The notes: generated by a model from the sequence alone, not told the origin. A stretch of DNA of 64,000 nt from Crateriforma spongiae (GCF_012290005.1 NZ_JAAXMS010000004.1:62001-126000), one strand, 5' to 3'; positions 7,906 through 17,258 are shown, counted from the first letter of the stretch. Translations and numbers: made by a program.

Positions 7906-9346
7906 CGCCGTCTCCGGTGTTGCCGGTTTCGCCATGGTTTGTTGCGACCGGCACACCCAGGTTGGCACCACTGGCGTCAGTGATCACTCGGTCGAGCAGT
8001 TCATCGTCGGTGACCGGATCGATCAACATCCCTTCAACGGCTGGCGTCGGATCGGACACGATCAATGTTTCGCCACCGGACAGGCCGCTGCGGATGACGG
8101 CGAACTCCCCTTGCACGAACGCGACTTCGACCGGCTGTTTTCGCAAACGTTGTTCGTCGTCCAACACATAGACATGACCGTCGTGAACGGTGTGCCGCGG
8201 GACGATGACTTGGTTCGGACGAGGTTGACCGATCAGGGTCACGCGGCAATACGTACCCTGCAGTAGCGGCGGTCGGATACCGGGAATGACTTGTTCATAC
8301 GGATCATCCACGCCGACCACCATGCTCAGACTGCGAGTTTGCAGGTCCAGCGATTCACGGACACGCATGAACCGTGCGTCCCAGCGAGCGGGGATATCCG
8401 ACGATGCCATCTCAACAACGGCGCGGACGTTGAAGACATCACGCACACGCTGCATCGAGAACTCTTCCAGTGATGCCGTTTGCGAATCGTTCTGAATCAG
8501 CCGCCGCACTTCACGCATCGGAGCCTGGGCTTCGACTTCGACCAGATCGATGTTGTAGGCCTCGAATAGAGTCTGGCCCGTGCCGACGTACTGGTCGACG
8601 TCCAACGTGACCGTGCCCAATCGGCAGTGAAACGGAGCACGGATCTCGGTGTGCTTGAGGTCCAATTTCGCTTGAGCCAGTTGTGCTTGCTTGAGTGCCA
8701 GGTTGGCTTCTTGACTTTGTTTGCGTGCGGGCAACAAGTTCAACGCACTGGTTTGGTCCTGCAGGCGTTGCTGCTGAGTAAAGATCGACCGTTGTTGTGT
8801 GTCCAATTCTGATTGTGACGTGGCACTTCGCGATGCCAGTTGTCGCAAGCGTTCCATTTCACGCTGAGTCACATTCAGCGCTTCGCGTTCGATCGCTATT
8901 GACGCTTTCAAGTTCTCTTCGGTTCGTATCAGCTCGTCGATCAACGCTTTGGCTTGTTCGATCTCGGCTTCCAGTTGAGCGACCGCGTACTCGTATTCGG
9001 TCGGATCGATCCTGAGCAGCAACTGATCTTTGTTGACAAACGAACCTGATTCCAGCTCCGGATGGACTTCCACGATTCGGCCGTCCACCTCCGCCACCGC
9101 CTGCCACGTTGCGCCGGGCGTTGCGGTGCCGTAGCCAACAACGCGTGGAACGACGTCGACCACGGGAACATCGATCACACGCAGCATTCGCGATGCTTCG
9201 TCGGCGACCTCCCGTTGCGGTTGCGGACGGTTCCCCACGATCCAGATCGCGACGAAGATACCCGCGACCAACGGCGGAATGAACAGTGACCGCATGCCAA
9301 ATCGCGTGAGCGTTTGCATGATCTTGGATCGAGTTTTTTCAGCCAA
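7898..9346 (-). CDS. RND efflux periplasmic adaptor (HlyD/MFP family)
   Basis: 482 residues. TTG 9346 is preceded by GGAG 7 nt upstream; an internal ATG at 9319 is the alternative start. An N-terminal membrane anchor (SLFIPPLVAGIFVAIWIVG) is followed by the first half of a lipoyl-like domain (ATWQAVAEVDGRIVEVHPELESG), a long coiled-coil hairpin of about residues 120-215 (LEAEIEQAKALIDEL ... QLAQAKLDL), the second lipoyl half (IRAPFHCRLGTVTLDVDQYVGTG), a beta-barrel and a membrane-proximal part. These are the parts of membrane-fusion proteins that connect an RND pump to an outer-membrane channel. It overlaps the pump gene by 8 nt, so the two form one translational unit. The MarR gene upstream, 191 bp away on the same strand, is the likely regulator. 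Confidence 0.92.
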   Translation of the reverse strand: MAEKTRSKIMQTLTRFGMRSLFIPPLVAGIFVAIWIVGNRPQPQREVADEASRMLRVIDVPVVDVVPRVVGYGTATPGATWQAVAEVDGRIVEVHPELESGSFVNKDQLLLRIDPTEYEYAVAQLEAEIEQAKALIDELIRTEENLKASIAIEREALNVTQREMERLRQLASRSATSQSELDTQQRSIFTQQQRLQDQTSALNLLPARKQSQEANLALKQAQLAQAKLDLKHTEIRAPFHCRLGTVTLDVDQYVGTGQTLFEAYNIDLVEVEAQAPMREVRRLIQNDSQTASLEEFSMQRVRDVFNVRAVVEMASSDIPARWDARFMRVRESLDLQTRSLSMVVGVDDPYEQVIPGIRPPLLQGTYCRVTLIGQPRPNQVIVPRHTVHDGHVYVLDDEQRLRKQPVEVAFVQGEFAVIRSGLSGGETLIVSDPTPAVEGMLIDPVTDDELLDRVITDASGANLGVPVATNHGETGNTGDGDD

Positions 9347-9484
9347 CGCAAGTCTCCGTCATTCGGGCATCCTTCATGTCGCCAAACGCAATGGGATGGA
9401 TCCGATTGGCCAGGCGGGGTGAGGCAGAAAAGTCGCAGGAACACCACTTGGGTGCAGCGAAGGGAAGGTCGTTCGGGGCCACTT

Positions 9485-9552
9485 GATCAGTCTTTCAATG
9501 CGATCAGTCTTTCAATCCGATCAGTCTTTCAATCCGATCAGTCTTTCAATGC
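9485..9552. repeat. Four tandem copies of a 17-bp unit at the MarR gene end
   Basis: Unit GATCAGTCTTTCAATSC at 9485-9501, 9502-9518, 9519-9535 and 9536-9552. The outer copies end GC and the inner two end CC. The last copy contains the final codons and stop of the MarR gene (LKD-stop on the minus strand), so the other three are exact downstream repeats of its stop region. The 17-bp period does not keep frame. Confidence 0.92.
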
Positions 9553-9990
9553 GTGGTTCGCGAGGTTGGATTGCATCTTCTGAAGCACCTTCTGTATCTC
9601 GGCCACCTGCGTTTTGGTGATGACTTGCAGAGCGCTTTTGCGAAGATCATCGAGCAACGGCAGCTCGGTTCGCAGTTTCTTTTCGCCACGAGAGGTCAAA
9701 CCGACCATCAAGATCCGAGCATTTTTGGGCGATACGCTTCGCTTGATGAACTTGTGATCGACCAGGCGGTCTAGCTGCCGCTTGACGGTCGTCGGGGTAC
9801 GAACCATTCGCGATGCCAAATCGTTCATGCTCAGCGGTTCGCCCATATCAGCCAACGTGATCAGGGTTTGAGTTTCGTCTGGTGTAAATGGCCATTCGGC
9901 TTGCTTGAGCACCGCTTCCATCCGGATTCGCATCAGATAGGCGATCCGCCCGATCGCGAATCCCGGCGTCGATTCGGAATCAAACTGCAT
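9538..9990 (-). CDS. MarR-family transcriptional regulator
   Basis: 150 residues from ATG 9990, preceded by GGAGG 6 nt upstream; a start at 10026 would add 12 residues. The winged-helix core is visible: WPFTPDETQTLITLADMGEPLSMNDLASRMVRTPTTVKRQLDRLVDHKFIKRSVSPKNARILMVGLTSRG shown here in parts as QTLITLADMG, MNDLASRMVRTPTTVKRQLD (recognition helix), DHKFIKRSVSPKNAR (wing) and VGLTSRGEKKL. MarR proteins are dimers that bind operators near themselves and adjacent pump genes and dissociate on ligand binding. It is the first gene of the minus-strand set MarR, adaptor, RND pump, so control of that pump is the simplest inference. Its 3' end is a 17-bp tandem repeat. Confidence 0.9.
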   Translation of the reverse strand: MQFDSESTPGFAIGRIAYLMRIRMEAVLKQAEWPFTPDETQTLITLADMGEPLSMNDLASRMVRTPTTVKRQLDRLVDHKFIKRSVSPKNARILMVGLTSRGEKKLRTELPLLDDLRKSALQVITKTQVAEIQKVLQKMQSNLANHALKD

Positions 9991-10024
9991 GGCCGCCCTC
10001 CGGTGTTTTCTCAAATGAACAAAC

Positions 10025-10043
10025 AAAGAGGCCTGACCCCTTT
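10025..10043. repeat. Gene-end repeat core at GH97 stop codon
   Basis: AAAGAGGCCTGACCCCTTT, the inverse of the GGGGTCAGGC core at 3203. The TAA stop of the GH97 gene (10042-10044) overlaps its edge. A near-identical 19-mer is at 36895-36913. Confidence 0.55.
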
Positions 10044-12027
10044 AAGGGGATCGGGTGAGGTGGATGCAGTGGCCGCCGCCGGGGGCGAGCTTTGCGTGTA
10101 GGACGTCGCCGCGGTGTGCGGTGGTCTGGCGGACTTGGTAGTCCTCGCGGCGGTGCAGGTAATGCGCGTCGTCCGCGTCTTCGTACAAGGTGACTTGGTA
10201 GCTCGTGTCGGGATCCAAGAAATCCAATTTGATTTCAAGGGTGCGTGATTCTTCGTTGGTCGCCGAACCAATGAACCATTCGGATCCCGAGCGGCGAGCC
10301 GAAACAATGTATTCTCCGATTTCGCCGTCCAAGATCCGTGTTTCGTCCCAGGTCATGGGCAGCTGACCGAGGAACTGAAAGAGGTCAGCCTTCGATTCAT
10401 AGGCTTCGGGACAGTCCGGCAAAAAGGAAAGTCCCGAGAAGACAATGAGGGTTCTTGCGGTTTCGGCGACTACGGTGCTGGGAACGTTTTCGAAGATCTT
10501 GGGGCGGTCCTGCGCCGGATTGTTCAAGGTGAATAGGCCGTTGCACATGTCCAAGGGGCCGGCAACCATGTTCACAAAGACTTGTTCGCAAAACGTGGAT
10601 GGCGTGAACGAACGCATGGCGTCCGATTGGGCATGGCAAAATTCACGTGAGACATAATTCGGCCATGTGCGACGATCACCCGAGGGGGGCACGGGGCCGT
10701 CATGGAAGTCACACAACAGCTGATACTTCGCACAAAGCTGAACGATCTGTCGGGTCTTCAACACCTTTTGTTGCCCATCGCCTTTCATGAACCCGTACTT
10801 GATGCCGGCGGCGCCCCATTGCCGATACAAGGCCAGTGTTTCTTCAAACGAACCGTGATCGCGGGCCAGGTCGTTGAAGTACAACAGAATTCCGACATTC
10901 TTTTCGCGTGCGTATCGAATCAATTCGGGGATGTCGATGGGATCCTGCCAATCCGCTGGAGCAGGCTTGGGAACCAGTCGCGGCGAATCCGGATCGGGCT
11001 GGACCAGCAAGTAATTACGACTGGTTTTTGGATCCGAGTCCTTCTTGAACTCCAATCCGTACCATCCCGCGTCCAGCACCAGATATGACACGCCACACCG
11101 TGATGCGAAATCGATGAATCGGCGCCAACTGGGCATGTCCAGCCCGTAGGTGAACCCGTCGTCGACTTTCGCGCCCCATGCCCGCCAATCCCACATGGCC
11201 AATCCTGGTTTGATCCATGATGTATCCGAAATCTTGCAGGGCGGATTGAGGCAAAACAAAACGGGGGAAACCAGCAAGTCGCCGGCGCTGCGACCGACCA
11301 GCACGACACGCCAGGACGTGGCGGTATCACGGGTGATTTTGGACGGTGCCATGCGCGCTCGAAAACCGTGCACATTCGATGGCAGTGCTGTCAGGGTGAA
11401 GGGGGCATGGTCGTAAATCGCCGCCTCGACGACTGACAGATGCACGCCATCGGAACATCGCACGACCAGCGGGATCAAAGATGTCTTCGCTTGATGAAAT
11501 TTGCGGAGCGGTTGGGGCCCGACCGGATCGTGTTCGCGGTTGTGGGCCCAGCCGATGTCGTCTTTGGTGAATCGAAACTCCGTCAGGTCGTCGCGGATGT
11601 CAATGGACGAATCCCAACCCCGCCCGAAGGCGTAGCGTATTCCGATACCGCTGTTGAAAACCCTTGCGATCACCTGGATCTCACGACCATCACCGGACAA
11701 TTCACGAAGCTTCCAATCCAATTGTCGATAGTGGTTTTGATATTGGGCGAATTTTCCCCACGTTGTCTTAACCGCTTCGTTCTGTTCGTTGACCGACGCA
11801 GAAACCTGCTCCAGCATGCCAAGTTCGTCACCGGCAATGCCAAGCCCCAATCGACCGGACTCCAACCGCTGTTGCCCGCCATAGAAAAGCGTCCATCTGG
11901 GAACGCCGGATTCCAACACGAATTCGGCCCGAAGCAGACCATCCGGGCTGGTGACTTCGATTGCCTGTCCGATGGTGGGAACAAGGCAAAGGCACAGAAT
12001 GCAACAGGCGGTCGCGAACGATCTCAT
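10042..12027 (-). CDS. Secreted glycoside hydrolase family 97 (alpha-glucosidase/alpha-galactosidase-like)
   Basis: About 661 residues from ATG 12027 (MRSFATACCILCLCLVPTIGQA, a signal peptide); a TTG 9 nt upstream is possible. The N-terminal beta-sandwich (about 25-260: SPDGLLRAEFVLESG, FNSGIGIRYAF) precedes a TIM barrel with SYLVLDAGWYGLEF, VGILLYFND, GAAGIKYGFMKGDGQ and CDFHDGPVPPSGDRRTWPN, then a C-terminal beta domain. This order is that of GH97 (SusB and relatives), which release glucose or galactose from alpha-linked sugars. Retaining GH97 members have an Asp nucleophile near KxDFM; here the site reads KYGFM, with Gly, which fits the inverting branch better. Substrate cannot be fixed from sequence. 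It lies downstream of the second sigma/kinase pair on the same strand. Confidence 0.85.
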   Translation of the reverse strand: MRSFATACCILCLCLVPTIGQAIEVTSPDGLLRAEFVLESGVPRWTLFYGGQQRLESGRLGLGIAGDELGMLEQVSASVNEQNEAVKTTWGKFAQYQNHYRQLDWKLRELSGDGREIQVIARVFNSGIGIRYAFGRGWDSSIDIRDDLTEFRFTKDDIGWAHNREHDPVGPQPLRKFHQAKTSLIPLVVRCSDGVHLSVVEAAIYDHAPFTLTALPSNVHGFRARMAPSKITRDTATSWRVVLVGRSAGDLLVSPVLFCLNPPCKISDTSWIKPGLAMWDWRAWGAKVDDGFTYGLDMPSWRRFIDFASRCGVSYLVLDAGWYGLEFKKDSDPKTSRNYLLVQPDPDSPRLVPKPAPADWQDPIDIPELIRYAREKNVGILLYFNDLARDHGSFEETLALYRQWGAAGIKYGFMKGDGQQKVLKTRQIVQLCAKYQLLCDFHDGPVPPSGDRRTWPNYVSREFCHAQSDAMRSFTPSTFCEQVFVNMVAGPLDMCNGLFTLNNPAQDRPKIFENVPSTVVAETARTLIVFSGLSFLPDCPEAYESKADLFQFLGQLPMTWDETRILDGEIGEYIVSARRSGSEWFIGSATNEESRTLEIKLDFLDPDTSYQVTLYEDADDAHYLHRREDYQVRQTTAHRGDVLHAKLAPGGGHCIHLTRSP

Positions 12028-12214
12028 GGTCTGCAATTCCGGATTAAGATTCCGATAGGCCGTTCGTTTGGGAACCGAACATTCCTATCGTCAAATTTTG
12101 TGAGCGGGGGAGACGCGACGTATTCCAGCGATGGTCGCCGCGAAGCGTCCACTGGCATTCTATCGGTGACCGATTCGCATGCTGACAAACACACTGCGAT
12201 CCGATGGATCTGCG

Positions 12215-14962
12215 TCAATCCGCCCGACTGTCCAGAGCCCGTACCATGCTTATGAAGATGGACAGGTCGGGATTGGTGTTTTGGCCAAACGACTGCAACT
12301 CGGGGATGGCGAGCATCAAGTCCTCCAAACGCTGTTGTGCTGATTTCGGTTGGTCGACGTGTGCCGTGTAGATTTCGGCCAGTCCTTCTTCCAGGCGAGG
12401 TTTTAGGAAGGTCAGTGTGCGGACGTATTCCGCATTGTTGGAGTCTTGGAATTGGTGGTCGATCTCGCGGAAGAGGCGATCCAAATGGTAGGTGATCCGA
12501 GCGTACGCATTGTCGTCGATCTCTTTCATCGCCTTTGCCACATCCTGCAGCGACATGCCATCGGTGGAGTACCAACTGAAACTAGGGTGTGTCAGGGTTT
12601 CGGCCATGAAATCCGTTGGCATCTCCAACCGGCCTTCTCGCTGCAGTTCGACTGCGGCTGCAAACAATTCTCGGGGCATCAGCCAGTCGGGAGCGGTTGG
12701 GCTGGTTTGCGTTTGCATCCCTCCGCCTCCGAAACCGCCGAAGCCGAACGAGTTTTCATAGGACCAACGTGTCGTGTTCGTTTCGGGATCAAGCTCACGC
12801 CGTTGGTATTCGGTGATGGATTCCCCGGCACGCTCGATCACATAGTCTGCGATCCAGGTGGGAGGTTCGATGTGCGGTCCGCCTTGGCCCGTGATTCGTA
12901 CTGCGGTTTCCCAGGCGTAGTGCCGCGCGTCATAGGCTTGGTCGATTGTCGTATAGGAGACGCGACTTTGACGGTCACTTTGCGAAGCGATGGGTTGAAG
13001 ATCGTTGGACGCTTTGCCAAGTACTCGCAGAAGGCCTTCCACTTGCGATCTTCCCTGCTCCGTCTCGCCAAGTCGGCTCAGGTAAGCCGCGGCAGAATCC
13101 TGGCGTTCTGGGTAACGCGTGTTGACATACACGCCGGTGACGAAGTGCTTGAGAAGCAGGATTGCAGCGATCTTGGCTTTTTCGTTTCCTTCGACCAACG
13201 ATTCTTCCAGTGCGGCAAGGCCTGGCGATGGAAGGTAGTGGGGAAACGTTTGGGTGAGATAGCCCATGAATCGCGAAGACGGCGAAGGGAGGCCACCGAT
13301 CAGGTTGACGTTGCCGCTTTGATCGGGATTGTCCTCGATCAGCAGCGAGCCGTGTTCGTTGGCCATTTGCAGCGTGACTCTTGCTGCTTCCGCACGTTTT
13401 GGCGTGTCGCGTGAAAGCAATTCGACCGCACGCATGGCTTGTCCGATGCGTTCGATTTGTTGTTCCTGACGAAAAACACCCAACCAATGATCGAGGTCTT
13501 CGCCCAGATAGATTTTCTTATGGGTCGGGTTGTCGGCCGACGCGACTGGTTTTTGATTGTGCGGTTGAGTCGCCGATTCGCTTCCTGGGATGGTGTCTTC
13601 CTGTACCGAGACGCTGGTGTCTTTCCCGTCTGTGGTGACCGTGACAAGGCCACGATCGGTTTTGATTTGAATCACGACCGTTGCCAGCAAGACGGCTGCC
13701 GCGAACCATCCGAGTGGCCCGAGCCAAGCGGGCATCCGATTGCGGGGATTGACCGGCGGCGGTGCAGCCGGATTGTTTAGCGGGGGGAAGGTGGGGATGA
13801 CCGGTGCGTCTGGCACTGGCGTCGATTCCGCACGCCGCAGCAACGCTTTCAGATCCGCATCGACCGACCATGATGAAAGTCGTTCGGCCACCGCAGATGC
13901 ATCCGGTCGTTGATCCGGTTGGCGATGCATCATTCGGCTGACAAAGCGTTCCAGTTCGGCGTCGACCGTCGGATCGAAATCGCTTAGTGGCGTCGGGATG
14001 GATCGCCCCGATTCGCCCGTGATCGCCAACACTCGGGCGGCCAAGCCGGCGTCACCCGCGTGCGGCCAGCGACCTGCGATCAGACGATACAGGGTTGCGC
14101 CCAGCGAATAGATGTCCGAAGCGGCATGGACGTTTCGACTGTCCAGCAACTGTTCCGGCGACATCGCGGGCAGCGTCCCCATCAGATGTCCGACCGTCGT
14201 CAGTCGATCATCGGCGGCCAACGGATCATCGCCGGCAAGCACCAACCCCAAGTCCAGAAGTTTGACGGTCCCGCCACGGGTCAGCATCACGTTGGACGGC
14301 TTGATGTCGCGATGAATCAGACCGTGGTCGTGAACGTGGGCCAAGGCGATGGCGGTTTGACGCGCGATTTCGCAAGCATCCGCGATGGGAATCTTTCGCA
14401 ATCGGTGGGCCACGCGGCCGACATCCATTCCCTGCAAATATTCCATGACCAGATAGTGCCAACCGGAATCCGTGCCCGCATCGGTCGCGCGAACAATGCC
14501 GGGGTGTTCTAGCGCGGCAACCGTGGTCATTTCACGATCGAATCGATCCAGCCAGCCTGGTTCGGTAACACGATGTGGCGGCAGGAACTTGATCGCGCAA
14601 CGTCGTTTCAAACGGTTGTGGCGTGCCAAACACACCATCCCCATGCCACCTTGGCCCAGTGGTTCAAGGATTTCATACGGCCCGATTTGTTCCAATGGAA
14701 CTTCCATCGGACGCTGGACGCCGGTGGACATCAATCGTGCGATGGCGAACTGGCAGGCGGATTCACCAAAGATGGAATCTTCATCGGAATCCATATTGGT
14801 AAGGCCATTCGTTTTCGAAACCGAACCCGGAAGCCGCGATTGGCAGTGTTCGCATTGATCGACGTGCTGTGCCGCAGATTCAAATTCGTCTTGGGAACAG
14901 TTCCCATCGATCAAACGAGTCAGGACGTCCAGCGACGGGCAATCGGTGCGGGTGGCGATCAT
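12215..14962 (-). CDS. Membrane Ser/Thr protein kinase with N-terminal anti-sigma zinc motif (second copy)
   Basis: 915 residues from ATG 14962; TTG 15004 is an alternative start and neither has a strong ribosome site. Residues 1-45 carry H33-x3-C37-x2-C40 (HVDQCEHC), the ZAS anti-sigma signature. The kinase domain starts near residue 90: GQGGMGMV about 101, Lys in CAIKFLP, HRDIKPSNVM, then LLDLGLV in place of DFG, and AMSPEQ. A transmembrane helix lies at about 411-432 (WFAAAVLLATVVIQI). A large extracytoplasmic region of about 480 residues follows with a Gly-rich stretch (FGFGGFGGGG) and no domain I recognise. It lies directly downstream of an ECF sigma gene on the same strand, repeating the arrangement at 650-3185. 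The inferred role is sensing outside the membrane and control of that sigma factor. Confidence 0.88.
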   Translation of the reverse strand: MIATRTDCPSLDVLTRLIDGNCSQDEFESAAQHVDQCEHCQSRLPGSVSKTNGLTNMDSDEDSIFGESACQFAIARLMSTGVQRPMEVPLEQIGPYEILEPLGQGGMGMVCLARHNRLKRRCAIKFLPPHRVTEPGWLDRFDREMTTVAALEHPGIVRATDAGTDSGWHYLVMEYLQGMDVGRVAHRLRKIPIADACEIARQTAIALAHVHDHGLIHRDIKPSNVMLTRGGTVKLLDLGLVLAGDDPLAADDRLTTVGHLMGTLPAMSPEQLLDSRNVHAASDIYSLGATLYRLIAGRWPHAGDAGLAARVLAITGESGRSIPTPLSDFDPTVDAELERFVSRMMHRQPDQRPDASAVAERLSSWSVDADLKALLRRAESTPVPDAPVIPTFPPLNNPAAPPPVNPRNRMPAWLGPLGWFAAAVLLATVVIQIKTDRGLVTVTTDGKDTSVSVQEDTIPGSESATQPHNQKPVASADNPTHKKIYLGEDLDHWLGVFRQEQQIERIGQAMRAVELLSRDTPKRAEAARVTLQMANEHGSLLIEDNPDQSGNVNLIGGLPSPSSRFMGYLTQTFPHYLPSPGLAALEESLVEGNEKAKIAAILLLKHFVTGVYVNTRYPERQDSAAAYLSRLGETEQGRSQVEGLLRVLGKASNDLQPIASQSDRQSRVSYTTIDQAYDARHYAWETAVRITGQGGPHIEPPTWIADYVIERAGESITEYQRRELDPETNTTRWSYENSFGFGGFGGGGMQTQTSPTAPDWLMPRELFAAAVELQREGRLEMPTDFMAETLTHPSFSWYSTDGMSLQDVAKAMKEIDDNAYARITYHLDRLFREIDHQFQDSNNAEYVRTLTFLKPRLEEGLAEIYTAHVDQPKSAQQRLEDLMLAIPELQSFGQNTNPDLSIFISMVRALDSRAD

Positions 14963-15032
14963 GGCAGGCTTTCGGTGCGAGAGGGCGATCGGACAACCAT
15001 GCAACGATGATTCGGATCTGGATTGGACACCC

Positions 15033-15620
15033 TCAGCAAGAAAATTCTTCCAATTCTTTTCTCAGCCGCTGCAGCACACGGGCGCGAGCTTTGTAAACGG
15101 TCCAGCGACTGACGCACATTTCTTTTGCCACGATCGCCGGGTCACAGCCTTCGACGGCAGTACGCCAAAACATTTGCCAGGTCTTGGGATCGGTCGAGTG
15201 CCGGAGGACTTGCAGCAAGCGTTTTTGAATCGACTGGATATCGTCGGCTAGTTCGCTGGGAGGATTGTCATCGGCTTGCTCGGACCATCGCAAGTCTGCA
15301 TCGTCCAAGAAGATCGGCGCTCGTTGATCGGCGCGTTGTCGATCCCGAAGCTTGTTGCGTGCGATCGTCCACAGCCAACCACGAAAGGTGGCGCCGGAGC
15401 GGTCCAGATCGAATTCGGGAAGAGCCTTGGCGACTGACAGAAACGTGTCTTGCATCACATCGGCCGCGTCTGCCGATTGGACCCCGCAGCGTCGAATCCA
15501 GCGATAAACGATCGGGCCATACACCTGGACCAGCGTGTGCCATCCTTCTTCATCACCCAATCGGGCTCGATCCAACAACGATGGATGCGTCGATGGTTCC
15601 TGGAGGGTGCCGCGGTTCAT
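15033..15620 (-). CDS. ECF-type RNA polymerase sigma factor (second copy)
   Basis: 195 residues from ATG 15620. Region 2: WHTLVQVYGPIVYRWIRR, SADAADVMQDTFLSVAKALPEF, ATFRGWLWTIARNKLRDRQR. Region 4 at about 145-190: TWQMFWRTAVEGCDPAIVAKEMCVSRWTVYKARARVLQRL (given here as its helix-turn-helix core PAIVAKEMCVSRWTVYKAR). It is followed 70 bp later (or 28 bp with the alternative start) by a membrane kinase with a Zn anti-sigma motif, so the two are taken as a pair. The region-2 sequence differs strongly from the copy at 650-1261, so the two modules probably read different promoters rather than being recent duplicates. Confidence 0.9.
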   Translation of the reverse strand: MNRGTLQEPSTHPSLLDRARLGDEEGWHTLVQVYGPIVYRWIRRCGVQSADAADVMQDTFLSVAKALPEFDLDRSGATFRGWLWTIARNKLRDRQRADQRAPIFLDDADLRWSEQADDNPPSELADDIQSIQKRLLQVLRHSTDPKTWQMFWRTAVEGCDPAIVAKEMCVSRWTVYKARARVLQRLRKELEEFSC

Positions 15621-15740
15621 GGAATGACGATATGGCGGTGCGTGTCGAACGGTGCGATGGCGGATGCCGGCGTTTGGCGCGCGGATCGACGGTAGCTTTC
15701 CAAGATAGCACCGCGTACGGACCGATGGCGGGCGGTGGTG

Positions 15741-17258
15741 CTAGGGGCGAGTGCGGCCAGCGTTTTCGGCGGATCGATAGGCGTCGGCCAAGCGTTCGAC
15801 GATTTCCGGATACTGCTGGGCGACGTCGTGGCTTTCGCTGGGGTCTTTGGACAAGTCATACAGTTCGTGACCACGGTCTTCGTCGCTGCCGTAACGATAG
15901 ATCAGCTTCCAAGTGCCCGTGCAAACGGCCACGGCGCTGTCCTTGCCGTTACCCAGAATGAACACCGCTTCGCGATGTGGGATCTCGGTCCGTTGTCCCA
16001 GCAATAGCGGCAACGCACTGATGGAATCTTCGGCGGCGTCGGCGGGAAGGTCTCGATCGACCACATCGGCGATGGTGGCAAAGACGTCGGTCAAGTTGAT
16101 GGTTTTGTCGGACGTGGTTCCCGGCGTGATCATTCCCGGCCATCGAGCGATGAAGGGAATGCGGTGGCCACCTTCGTAGGAGTAGCCTTTGCCGTCACGC
16201 CAAGGTCCGTTGGTCACGTGCCCCATCTTCTTGGCATCGGCCTTGGCAGTTTTGAATTTCCGGCGCACCTCGCCCGAGTCGTCGGCCAAGTTCAAGTGAA
16301 CGTTCTGGGTGCCCTTGAAATCCTTTGGGGTGGAACCGTTGTCGCTGGTGAAGATCACCAATGTGTTCTGGGCAATCCCCAGGTCATCCAGCGTGTCCAA
16401 GATCTCGCCGACATGAGCGTCCAATTCCTGGACGTGATCACCAAACAAGCCGGCTTTGCTGGTACCGCGAAACTGTGCGGCCGGCGTCACGTGCGTGTGT
16501 GGCGCACAGGGGGTGAAGTACAGAAAGAATGGCCGTTGTGCATTGCGCCGGATGAAGTCGATGGCTTTTCGGGTCAGCGTGGTGTCGACTTGGTCTTCAA
16601 CACGTGGTGATTCCAAGCCGTCGGGAAAGTCTTGGCCTTTGACGATCCGGTAAGGCTGCCCCGGTTTACGACCGACCAGGTCATGGTTTTCGATGAACGC
16701 CCGTGTGGAATCATTGTGGTTCGATGGCACGCCAAAGTGGTAGTCGAATCCGACTTCCAGTGGTCCGGTGATGGGCAAGCGGTTCCAGTCCTTGCTGTAA
16801 CCCAAGTGCCATTTGCCGATCGCCGCGGATGTGTAGCCAGATTCTTTTAAGAATGCGGCGATGTTCATCTGGTCGGAGCTGAGCCGATAGCCGTTTCCCT
16901 TTTTATGCAATCGCCACGGGGATCGACCGGTCAGCAATCCGTAGCGTGATGGGGAACAAAGCGAAGCAGCGGAATGTGCGTCGGTCAAACGAATGCCTTC
17001 GGCCGCCAATCGGTCCATGTTCGGTGTTTTGATTTTGGTCGCGCCATAGCAGCTGACGTCCCCATATCCCAAGTCGTCCGCAAAGATGACCACGACATTG
17101 GGTGATTCAGACGCGGCGATGCGGCCGGTCGTCGTCAGCCCCGCCGACACGGCGATCAGCCAGAATAAGAGGGCGATGCGCCACAGGTTTCGAAACTGTT
17201 GGGAGTTCAAACCTGGGTGGAAAACACGAATAGGACGCGGGAAAGCGGGGATGTTCAT
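15741..17258 (-). CDS. Secreted sulfatase (formylglycine type)
   Basis: 505 residues from ATG 17258 (MNIPAFPRPIRVFHPGL); the longer reading frame upstream lacks a better start. A membrane-crossing signal segment (RIALLFWLIAVSAGLTTTG) precedes the catalytic alkaline-phosphatase-like domain. Metal ligands: FADDLGYGD near the start and FTSDNGST later. The active-site signature is CSPSRYGLLTG, where the Cys of CxPxR is converted to formylglycine by a maturation enzyme (not encoded in this window). HTHVTP and GKWHLG are further family landmarks. The enzyme removes sulfate esters from extracellular sulfated glycans or small molecules; its specificity cannot be told. It is divergent from a SASA-family esterase gene and belongs to a carbohydrate locus with another sulfatase at 22040. 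Confidence 0.92.
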   Translation of the reverse strand: MNIPAFPRPIRVFHPGLNSQQFRNLWRIALLFWLIAVSAGLTTTGRIAASESPNVVVIFADDLGYGDVSCYGATKIKTPNMDRLAAEGIRLTDAHSAASLCSPSRYGLLTGRSPWRLHKKGNGYRLSSDQMNIAAFLKESGYTSAAIGKWHLGYSKDWNRLPITGPLEVGFDYHFGVPSNHNDSTRAFIENHDLVGRKPGQPYRIVKGQDFPDGLESPRVEDQVDTTLTRKAIDFIRRNAQRPFFLYFTPCAPHTHVTPAAQFRGTSKAGLFGDHVQELDAHVGEILDTLDDLGIAQNTLVIFTSDNGSTPKDFKGTQNVHLNLADDSGEVRRKFKTAKADAKKMGHVTNGPWRDGKGYSYEGGHRIPFIARWPGMITPGTTSDKTINLTDVFATIADVVDRDLPADAAEDSISALPLLLGQRTEIPHREAVFILGNGKDSAVAVCTGTWKLIYRYGSDEDRGHELYDLSKDPSESHDVAQQYPEIVERLADAYRSAENAGRTRP

